Shown one piece after another: positions 1 to 5,228 of a stretch of 5,228 nt of DNA. The stretch is taken from contig JAFPYK010000097.1 in the NCBI GenBank assembly GCA_017412265.1, forward strand, positions 1-5,228. The letters are read 5' to 3'. The position numbers and the translations under genes were made by a program. Below the pieces are notes generated by a model. It did not search any database and was not told the DNA's origin. It was given only the letters and a program-made list of their open reading frames with translations. Numbering within the stretch: position 1 is the first letter of the stretch; the number at the start of each line of letters is the position of its first letter. The stretch is from Lachnospiraceae bacterium. GTDB taxonomy: Bacteria; Bacillota; Clostridia; Lachnospirales; Lachnospiraceae.

Positions 1-23
1 CCTCTCCTCACGGAGCATTTCTC

Positions 24-3000
24 TTATTTCACCTGATGCACGATGATCTCTTCCTCTGCACCGAGGCCGAAGACCTCACGCACCGTGCTGTCCGTGACCG
101 CCTTGTCACCGCCGAGCACGATTGCTTCCAGAACAGCATGCCCCTGTGCGAATTCCTTGGCCAGGGAGGTCGGCACCGCAGTCCCCTTCACCAGGAAGAC
201 CGGGCCGCCCAGCGCATTGGCCAGCACGCCTCCGCAGAGGCCGTCCGGGAAGTTCTCGCCGTTCGCCAGAACCATCTTCCTCGCGTTCGCGAAGTAGCGC
301 TCAGCCAGCGCCGCGGACGTGCGGTATCTGGTCGCGCCGGCCAGACGTTCCGCCGTCTTGCCGGTGATCGACTCGATCTCCGCCTTCATCTCTGCGCTCA
401 CCGCCTTCTCGCCGCCGAGGATCGTGAACCTGCAGCCCTTTGCCGTCAGCTTCTTCAGATACTCCTTCTGATAGTTCTTCAGGCTCGAAGCACTTCCGTC
501 AACCAGGAGCATCGGTTTGCCGGATGCAGAAGCCGAGAGGCTGTCCGCGTACGCATACTGCTCCACGCCGTTCTCATCCTTCTCTCCGATACCGTCGCAG
601 ATCAGGACCTCTTCGCCCTGGCGAACTCCCAGGATCTCGTTGATCATGATGTTGGTTCTCCAGCGAGTCGAGCCGGCGATACGCCGGACATCATATCCCT
701 TCAGCCCCTCGAGGCAGGCCTCCGGAACCGCGTTCTCTCCGCCGAAGACGTATACCGTGCCGTTCTTCGCCAGGTTCTCCTTCACGAAATCCGTCACCAG
801 CTTGATCGGTGTCTTCTTGTTCTGGATCATCAGGATCGGAGCCTTCATGTTCACGGACAGATAGCTGCCCGCGAGCGCGTCCACCGGATTCTCGCCGGTC
901 GCGATGAAGATCGTATCGAACTTCACGATGCCGAGCAGCTCCTTCAGCTCCTCTGCCACCGCGATCGAAGTCTTATAGCGGGTGGTGCCGAAGACTCTGG
1001 TTGTCTTCATTCCGAGCCTTCTGAGCTTCCAGTGGTCCTTCTCGTCGATGTTCAGGCCTGCGCCGGTGAGCTTCGCACGATACGCCTCGATCTGCTCATC
1101 CGTGGTCTCCGCAGGGACATACACCGTGCCGGCCTCATTTAAGAACCGGAAGACGCCCTGGTCGAAGCTCATCCCGGAAGGATCAACACCGGTAAATGTC
1201 AGCTCGTTCACATTGCCGCAGCCGTAGAACGGGCATTTTCCCTCTCTCACTTCCTCGCTGTCCGTCTCCTCGTAGGTCCAGGTGATGGACTCGAGCTTCT
1301 CGGGGAAGATGATCGAAGTCAGTTTGGCATTTTCCTTGATCGCGTCATCAATGTTGGTGATGGGCGTGAATCTCAGGTCGATGGTCTTCAGCTCATCACA
1401 CTTGGAGAACGCACCGCCGTCCAGTCTCGTAACCGTGAAGTCCGCCCCGAGGACAAGCTTCTTCATCAGGTCGAGATCCTGGAAGGAACCGGCCTCCAGT
1501 GCAGAGATGCCGATCCCGTTGCTGAACACGAGATTCCGGATGCCGGCAAATCCGAAAGCGCCGGCCCTCAGCACCTTCAGGTTGGCAGGAAGTGTCAGCG
1601 TATCGATGCCCTTGTTCAGGGTATCCTCTGCCCCGCTTTCCACCAGGTAAGTATTGTTGCCGATTCCGATAAATGCGCCCCAGCTGATCGTCAGTTCCGC
1701 GTCCGAGGTGCCGAAATCGATCTTCGTCACATGGCTCTGGTTGCGGAACGCGCCGTTGCCGATGTAGGTCAGGGAATTGTTCTGGCCGAGATTGATGGTC
1801 TCAAGGCTGTTGGCCATGAGCTGTGCGTGGTCCAGTACGAAGTCCCCGTCCTCGTTCTGTCCGGGATGGCCGTTGTTGCCTACCCCGGAGATTCCCAGGA
1901 AGTTGTCCTGGATCTCCTTCAGCTTACAGTTATCGCTGAAGACGACATTCCTGATGCAGGAATAGTCAAAGCAGCCGCTTGACATTCTTGTCAGGTTGGC
2001 AGGGAGGGTCAGTGTCTCGATGCCCTCGTTCAGGGTTTCATCGATCTTCCGGTCCACCAGGTAGCCGTTGTTGCCGAGGCCGATGAAAGCGCCCTGGTCC
2101 ATCGTTATGCTGTCAACGGACGAGCTTCCGAAATCAAGGACCTTCAGGTGGCTCTGATTATAGAAGCAGCCGCTCCCGAACCGGCTGAAGCTGTTGTTCT
2201 CGCCGAGCTTGACCGTCTCCAGGCTGTTGGCACAGATCTGCGCGAGATCCTTCACGAAGAACTTCTCTTCGGTCTTGTAATCCCATTCCTGCCCGGGATA
2301 TCCGTTGTTCCCGTGCAGATGCACACCCATAAAGCCGCTGGGAATGGCATCTGCTTTGCCGTTATCGCTGAAGATCAGGTTCTTGATCTTCGCGAATTCA
2401 AACATGCCGCGGCACTCAGAGTAATAACCGCCGCCCGAATACTCATAATAATACGAGAATGTCACATTGGCAGGGAGGATGAGCGTATCGATGCCCTCGT
2501 TCAGGGTCTCGTCGATTCCGCTCTGAACCAGATAGCCGTTATTGCCGGCGCCGATAAACGCACCGTCCCCGATCAGAAGGGTCTCCGCCGTCGCGGTGCC
2601 GAAATCGATGCTCGTCAGATGGCTCTGGTTATAGAAAGCACCGTTTCTGATATTGGTCAGCCGGTTGTTCTTGCCGAAGCGGATCGTCTCGAGGCTGTTG
2701 GACTCTCTCTGTGCCAGGTCACCACGGTAGGTATCAACATTGGTTTTGTAATCATGATGCATTCCGGGATGTCCGTTGCAGCCCTCTCCGCTCAGTCCCA
2801 GGAAATGGTAAGGAATCTCCTGCAGCCGGCAGTTGTCCTCAAGCACCAGATTCTTGATCTTCGCGTCATCGAAGGCGCCCGAATTCAGCGTGACCAGATT
2901 GACCGGAAGAGTCAGGGTTTCAATACCCGCATTGAGCTTTGTCTCGACTCCCTGCTCCACCAGGTAACCGTTGTTGCCCGCGCCGATGAATGCACCGTAG

Positions 3001-4430
3001 TCGATGGTCAGATCGACACTTGAGGTGCCAAAGTCAATGCTCTTCAGATGGCACTGGTTCTTGAACGCGCCGTTCTCGATCCTCTTGATGTGGTTGTTCT
3101 TGCCGAATCGGATCGTCTCGAGGCTGATAGCCGCATGCTGCGCACCGTCAAGCTCGAACGAATAGGTTCCGTTCTGGTAGTCATAGATCAGTCCGGGATG
3201 CGCGTTGCAGCCAGGCCCGCCGCCGACCTCCATGAAGCCCTCCGGGATCACTTCCAGCTTGCAGCCGTCGCTGAATACGAGGTTCTTGATACGTGCATAG
3301 GTAAAACTGCCGCTGTCAGCCAAGGCGTCCTCGTAGTACTGGTACGTATTCGGGACTCCCTCCCCGAGCTTGCTCAGGTTCGCCGGGAAGACCAGCGTGT
3401 CGATTCCCTCGCATCCGTTGCCCGCCGCGACAAAGACACCGTTACAGATCACCAGCTCATCCGCGGCCGGATTCTTGCCGAAATCGATGCTCGTCAGATG
3501 CGTCTGGTTCTTGAATGCGCCCATGCCGATGAGCTTCAGGTGGTTGTTGTCGCCGAAATCCACGCTCTTCAGGCAGTCGCAGGCCGCCGCGACCTTCTCC
3601 GGTGTAAAGGAAGAATACTCAAAGAGAATATAATGGATGAAATCGAAGAAGCCCATGCTCTCCGTCGCTTCGCCCGGATGGCCGTCTCTTCCGTCCGCAG
3701 CCAGGAAGCCGCAGGGGATCTCCTCGAGCATGCTTCCGTCCTCCAGCGCGAAATGCTCCACCGGGATGCACTGGAACGCGCCGTCCTCGACCACCTCAAG
3801 GCTTGCCGGGAAGGTCAGCTTCGAGATCGTCGCAGGAACGGTCCCGCTGTCCTTGCCCAGATAGGCAAATGCATTCACACAGATCTGCTTCAGATTCGAA
3901 CCCTCTGCGAAGGTGATCTCGCTCAGCTTGATGCAGTTGGAGAACGCCTCCTGCTCAATCACCTCCACCGAGGCCGCAACCGTCACGCTCGTGAGGATCG
4001 GATTGCCTGCAAATGCGCCGGCGCCGACTCCTCTGACCTTATAGTCCGAGCCGTTGTACGGGATGCTCTCAGGGATCACGAGGTACCCCGGCGCATTCTG
4101 GTTGGCCGCACCGGTCAGGAACACTTCCTTCTCGTTCTCGCTGGTGATCAGATAGGTCAGGCCCTGCCAGATCAGCTGGCCGTTATTCATCACTGCCTCG
4201 TCCGCAGCGGTATCCGCCGCCGTCTCGGCCTCCGCTGTCTCTTCCGCAGCCGCATCGGGCTTCTCGGATTCTTCCGCAGCGTCCGTGACCTCCTCATCTG
4301 CCTTCTCCGAAACCGTGGTCTGCTCGGCGGTCTCCGAAGAAACATTCTCCTCAACGTCCGCGCGCACAGGACCGGTGAAAAGACAGAGGATCATCAGGAA
4401 GGCGATCAGTGCTAATACTCTTCTCTTCAT
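24..4430 (-). CDS. Secreted BspA-like leucine-rich repeat surface protein with three CWB2 cell-wall-binding modules
   Basis: Encodes 1468 residues ending in TAA. The ATG at 4430 is chosen because AGGAGGT lies 10 bases upstream and a classic signal peptide follows at once (MKRR, hydrophobic LALIAFLMILCLF, likely cleavage after VRA at residue 24); an in-frame TTG at 4454 has no ribosome binding site and would place the Shine-Dalgarno inside the gene. Residues 25-80 are an acidic Ala/Glu/Asp/Thr-rich spacer. About 85-1115 are LRR_5/BspA-type repeats (recurring GAF, LTSIDFG, LTLPANL), closing with a GTVYVP strand. Residues 1145-1468 are three CWB2 modules starting near 1145, 1249 and 1361 with G-x-[TS]-R-[YW]-x-T-[SN] (GTTRYKTS, GSTRWRTN, GATRYRTS), a DALAG motif at 1184-1188 in the first, and GGENAV, GGEKAV and GGDKAV. 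Three CWB2 modules are known to bind anionic wall polymers in Clostridioides, so wall display is well supported. BspA-type repeats often serve in adhesion; that role and the ligand are inference. No LPXTG motif or C-terminal membrane helix is seen. Confidence 0.95.
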   Translation of the reverse strand: MKRRVLALIAFLMILCLFTGPVRADVEENVSSETAEQTTVSEKADEEVTDAAEESEKPDAAAEETAEAETAADTAADEAVMNNGQLIWQGLTYLITSENEKEVFLTGAANQNAPGYLVIPESIPYNGSDYKVRGVGAGAFAGNPILTSVTVAASVEVIEQEAFSNCIKLSEITFAEGSNLKQICVNAFAYLGKDSGTVPATISKLTFPASLEVVEDGAFQCIPVEHFALEDGSMLEEIPCGFLAADGRDGHPGEATESMGFFDFIHYILFEYSSFTPEKVAAACDCLKSVDFGDNNHLKLIGMGAFKNQTHLTSIDFGKNPAADELVICNGVFVAAGNGCEGIDTLVFPANLSKLGEGVPNTYQYYEDALADSGSFTYARIKNLVFSDGCKLEVIPEGFMEVGGGPGCNAHPGLIYDYQNGTYSFELDGAQHAAISLETIRFGKNNHIKRIENGAFKNQCHLKSIDFGTSSVDLTIDYGAFIGAGNNGYLVEQGVETKLNAGIETLTLPVNLVTLNSGAFDDAKIKNLVLEDNCRLQEIPYHFLGLSGEGCNGHPGMHHDYKTNVDTYRGDLAQRESNSLETIRFGKNNRLTNIRNGAFYNQSHLTSIDFGTATAETLLIGDGAFIGAGNNGYLVQSGIDETLNEGIDTLILPANVTFSYYYEYSGGGYYSECRGMFEFAKIKNLIFSDNGKADAIPSGFMGVHLHGNNGYPGQEWDYKTEEKFFVKDLAQICANSLETVKLGENNSFSRFGSGCFYNQSHLKVLDFGSSSVDSITMDQGAFIGLGNNGYLVDRKIDETLNEGIETLTLPANLTRMSSGCFDYSCIRNVVFSDNCKLKEIQDNFLGISGVGNNGHPGQNEDGDFVLDHAQLMANSLETINLGQNNSLTYIGNGAFRNQSHVTKIDFGTSDAELTISWGAFIGIGNNTYLVESGAEDTLNKGIDTLTLPANLKVLRAGAFGFAGIRNLVFSNGIGISALEAGSFQDLDLMKKLVLGADFTVTRLDGGAFSKCDELKTIDLRFTPITNIDDAIKENAKLTSIIFPEKLESITWTYEETDSEEVREGKCPFYGCGNVNELTFTGVDPSGMSFDQGVFRFLNEAGTVYVPAETTDEQIEAYRAKLTGAGLNIDEKDHWKLRRLGMKTTRVFGTTRYKTSIAVAEELKELLGIVKFDTIFIATGENPVDALAGSYLSVNMKAPILMIQNKKTPIKLVTDFVKENLAKNGTVYVFGGENAVPEACLEGLKGYDVRRIAGSTRWRTNIMINEILGVRQGEEVLICDGIGEKDENGVEQYAYADSLSASASGKPMLLVDGSASSLKNYQKEYLKKLTAKGCRFTILGGEKAVSAEMKAEIESITGKTAERLAGATRYRTSAALAERYFANARKMVLANGENFPDGLCGGVLANALGGPVFLVKGTAVPTSLAKEFAQGHAVLEAIVLGGDKAVTDSTVREVFGLGAEEEIIVHQVK
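1470..3872 (-). repeat. Two-tier repeat array within the leucine-rich domain (A-B half-modules, 5.5 copies)
   Basis: Inside the surface protein, residues 187-987 alternate two related half-modules. A halves start near residues 187, 331, 479, 623, 780 and 918; B halves near 241, 398, 542, 699 and 843. A halves read roughly AFIGxGNNGYLV, a variable stretch, GIDTLTLPANL, GAF, KIKNLVFSDNCKLxxIP. B halves read FLGxxGxGNNGHPG, a variable stretch, SLETIRFGKNN, GAFxNQSHLTSIDFG. The anchor NQ[TCS]H[LV] falls at residues 308, 458, 601, 758 and 897, giving periods of 150, 143, 157 and 139. A and B also resemble each other (glycine loop, then [IL]ET[LI], then GAF), which suggests an older half-unit duplicated before the pair was amplified. 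The first copy is the most divergent; copies 3-5 are closest in sequence. Confidence 0.85.
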
Positions 4431-4440
4431 TTCGTCTACT

Positions 4441-4447
4441 ACCTCCT
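4441..4447 (-). promoter_or_regulatory. Ribosome binding site of the surface protein gene
   Basis: On the minus strand this reads AGGAGGT, a near-perfect anti-Shine-Dalgarno match, with 10 bases before the ATG at 4430. It decides the start codon, because the longer in-frame reading from the TTG at 4454 would translate through it. Confidence 0.9.
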
Positions 4448-4500
4448 GTTGCAAATCGCGCCGGGCATCCGCATATACACTGCCGGCACGAAGATCTTAG

Positions 4501-4523
4501 AATTCAGGTTCAAAACCTGTATT
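4501..4523 (-). promoter_or_regulatory. Leader hairpin upstream of the surface protein gene
   Basis: An inverted repeat with arms CAGGTT and AACCTG around a 3-base loop (4505-4519). After one mismatch the stem extends by three more pairs to 4501 and 4523. It would lie in the mRNA leader if transcription starts from the candidate promoter at 4563-4591. No U-tract follows, so it is not an obvious terminator. A role in mRNA stability or as a protein-binding site is possible but unsupported. Confidence 0.45.
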
Positions 4524-4562
4524 GGATTCGTCCCTATATCAACAGACTTCTACTCATTATGT

Positions 4563-4591
4563 ATCTTACCAAAATAGTCAATATATTGCAA
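4563..4591 (-). promoter_or_regulatory. Candidate sigma-A promoter for the surface protein gene
   Basis: Minus strand shows TTGCAA (4586-4591), a 17-base spacer, then TAAGAT (4563-4568) preceded by TGG, an extended -10 element. Each hexamer matches consensus at four of six positions. It sits in an AT-rich stretch and implies a leader of roughly 125 bases. An overlapping alternative, TTGACT (4576-4581) with CATAAT (4556-4561), has better hexamers but only a 14-base spacer. Another weak pair lies further upstream (TTGATG and TACTAT, within about 4630-4663). The region is a likely promoter; the exact element is uncertain. Confidence 0.5.
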
Positions 4592-4744
4592 TCGTTCATC
4601 TATTTCATGTCATAATAAAGATAATATAATGTTATAGTATCCCTTTTTCTATAATTTCATCAAGCAGATATAGCCCGTATCATCCCTGCCGCGACGGCGG
4701 ACCCTGTGCGGCGGCTGTGCGTATGGTATTCCGGCGCAGACAAA
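4592..4744. other. Intergenic stretch with no gene seen
   Basis: Positions up to about 4680 are AT-rich with several TATA-like words and could hold further promoter elements. From about 4680 the composition turns GC-rich, with a small hairpin (GCCG-CGA-CGGC, 4688-4698) and a 7-base direct repeat CTGTGCG at 4704-4710 and 4715-4721. I see no convincing reading frame with a ribosome binding site, no tRNA and no riboswitch core. Confidence 0.6.
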
Positions 4745-4790
4745 CGCGGGCCATCACCTTGTCAGACTGACCATATGGTGATTGCCCGCG
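4745..4790. repeat. Large imperfect palindrome between the surface gene and the insertion sequence
   Basis: Arms at 4745-4758 and 4777-4790 pair over 14 positions with a single mismatch (4752 against 4783), starting from CGCGGGC on one side and GCCCGCG on the other. The 18-base centre carries a second dyad, GTCAG-A-CTGAC at 4761-4771, so almost the whole element is symmetrical. Read on the minus strand the stem is followed by only a short TTTGT, which would make a weak terminator for a gene formerly to the right. It could also be an operator or a folded target for the insertion sequence. Confidence 0.65.
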
Positions 4791-4817
4791 ATCCCTTCTG
4801 AGCACATGCCAAGGGGC

Positions 4818-4839
4818 TGTCGCAATAGTTATTGCGGCA
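4818..4839. repeat. Hairpin at the insertion sequence terminus
   Basis: CGCAATA (4821-4827) and TATTGCG (4830-4836) are perfect inverted repeats around GT. Through one G-T pair the stem grows to 10 positions (4818-4827 with 4830-4839). It overlaps the presumed terminal inverted repeat, so it may be part of the transposase binding end. Confidence 0.55.
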
Positions 4840-4853
4840 ACTCTCTCTATTCA

Positions 4854-4886
4854 CAGAAAAACCGGCCGTTAAGGCCGGTTTTTCTG
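4854..4886. terminator. Bidirectional intrinsic terminator in the insertion sequence end
   Basis: A perfect 14-base inverted repeat (4854-4867 and 4873-4886) with loop GTTAA. The inner stem is CCGGCC/GGCCGG, flanked by AAAAA on one side and TTTTT on the other, so it has a GC stem plus U-tract on either strand. It lies about 110 bases past the transposase stop codon and would end transposase transcription. It should also block read-through between the element and the surface protein gene. Confidence 0.88.
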
Positions 4887-4994
4887 CATTACTGACTTGA
4901 TTTCTGGGAAATCCCTGATTTAAGGCAAACTTTAAACAAAGCCGCCCGGGTGAACCAGCGCCTTTTCCCGATTATTGTTTTAACTGTTCAAAAT

Positions 4995-5228
4995 TTATGA
5001 AGCTTTCAACTCTGTCAGGAACCGGCCTGTTCGGCCTCCCTGGATCTTGAAATGAAGCTTGTTTATGTTATAGGCAACAGCCAGAAGGACGCTCTGGGCC
5101 AGCACATTTTCCTTGCCTCGATAAAGATATCGTCGGAAATTCATATCCTCTTTTACGACTGCAAAACTGCCTTCTGCCTGAATGCTGCGGTTCATTCGCA
5201 GCTGTGTCCCATACTCCGTCGTGATCCG
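4995..5228 (-). CDS. IS1182-family transposase, C-terminal fragment (5' end beyond window)
   Basis: The last 77 codons before TAA; the frame stays open to the window edge, so an internal ATG at 5195 is not the true start. The visible protein carries the hallmark tail of DDE transposases of the IS1182 type (DDE_Tnp_1_6-like): LRMNRSIQAEGSFAVVKED, then FRRYLYRGKENV, then a helix with LAVAYNINKLHFKIQ. The Glu of QAEG, visible residue 19, is followed by Lys seven positions later (E-x6-K), which fits the third catalytic acid of the DDE triad; this assignment is by pattern only. Family members are usually about 450-550 residues, so roughly a seventh is seen. No frameshift or stop interrupts this part, so the copy may be intact. 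Confidence 0.88.
   Translation of the reverse strand, partial: RITTEYGTQLRMNRSIQAEGSFAVVKEDMNFRRYLYRGKENVLAQSVLLAVAYNINKLHFKIQGGRTGRFLTELKAS

Larger units (their letters stand above)
4813..5228 (-). mobile_element. 3' end of an IS1182-family insertion sequence (runs off the window)
   Basis: The transposase fragment at 4995-5228 identifies the element, which is read on the minus strand, so this is its 3' side. The likely outer boundary is at 4813, where GGGGCTGTCGCAA begins; termini of this GGGGCTGT-type are, from my memory of the family, common in IS1182-like elements. Between terminus and stop codon lie a terminal hairpin, a strong terminator and about 110 bases without features. The other end, and hence any target duplication, is outside the window, so the exact boundary is inferred. 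Confidence 0.7.

Noticed and set aside
1..18. Possible next gene starting at an ATG at 18 on the minus strand
   Set aside because: Only six codons are visible and the upstream AGGTG is weak and inside the previous gene's end. The CTCC-GTGA-GGAG mini-hairpin at 4-15 is equally compatible with the start of a terminator. The window ends too soon to decide.
1470..3872. CRISPR-like array suggested by regularly spaced similar DNA words
   Set aside because: The period is over 400 bases, the repeats are in frame and degenerate at synonymous positions, and they encode the protein repeat modules.
3048..4415. 455-codon open frame on the plus strand opposite the surface gene
   Set aside because: The peptide is Arg/Leu/Ala/Val/His-rich with no recognisable domain, and it mirrors the repeats of the minus-strand gene. 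That gene has a signal peptide, ribosome binding site and known domains, so this is a codon-structure shadow. The frames at 36-1142 and 2148-3023 were rejected for the same reason.
4431..4454. Longer start for the surface protein (TTG at 4454)
   Set aside because: It adds eight residues that are simply a translation of the Shine-Dalgarno region, puts charged residues before the signal peptide, and has no ribosome binding site of its own.
4500..4527. tRNA T-arm look-alike on the plus strand (CAGG-TTCAAAA-CCTG)
   Set aside because: The 7-base loop resembles a T-loop, but the sequence that follows (ATTGGAT) has no matching acceptor strand about 70 bases upstream, and no anticodon or D arm is seen. 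It reads better as a simple leader hairpin.
4680..4745. c-di-GMP riboswitch suggested by ACGCACAG-like words on the minus strand
   Set aside because: The conserved core after ACAG, the GNRA-tetraloop receptor pairing and the second stem are all missing, and the region lies upstream of the likely promoter.

Overview
The window looks like a piece of a Gram-positive anaerobe of the Clostridia (Bacillota). The main reason is a very large secreted protein that pairs BspA-type leucine-rich repeats with three C-terminal CWB2 modules, a cell-wall anchor typical of Clostridioides and relatives. The strong AGGAGGT ribosome binding site and an IS1182-like transposase next door fit the same group. I cannot name a species or genus from the sequence.

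Layout. Positions 24-4430 (minus strand) are one gene filling about 84% of the window. It encodes a 1468-residue exported protein: signal peptide, acidic Ala/Glu/Asp/Thr-rich spacer, a long leucine-rich repeat domain, and three CWB2 modules at the C terminus. The repeat domain is hierarchical: six 'A' half-modules alternate with five 'B' half-modules, so that a composite unit of about 140-157 residues recurs. Each half-module opens with a Gly/Asn-rich loop that ordinary BspA repeats lack. The last 23 bases (1-23) lie just beyond the stop codon and show no complete feature.

Positions 4431-4812 are upstream of the gene. They hold its ribosome binding site, a leader hairpin, an AT-rich stretch (about 4500-4680) with the likely promoter, and a GC-rich stretch (about 4680-4800) with a large imperfect palindrome at 4745-4790. 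No gene is visible there.

Positions 4813-5228 are the 3' end of an insertion sequence. They contain a probable terminal inverted repeat beginning GGGGCTGTCGCAA, a hairpin at that end, a strong two-way intrinsic terminator (4854-4886), and the last 77 codons of an IS1182-family (DDE) transposase whose 5' part lies past the window.

How the parts relate: the surface protein is probably transcribed from its own promoter near 4563-4591, because the terminator at the IS end should stop transcription running out of the transposase toward it. The protein would be exported by Sec and held non-covalently on the wall, presenting the repeat domain for adhesion or binding; the ligand cannot be told from sequence. 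All long open frames on the plus strand opposite this gene look like shadows of its codon structure.
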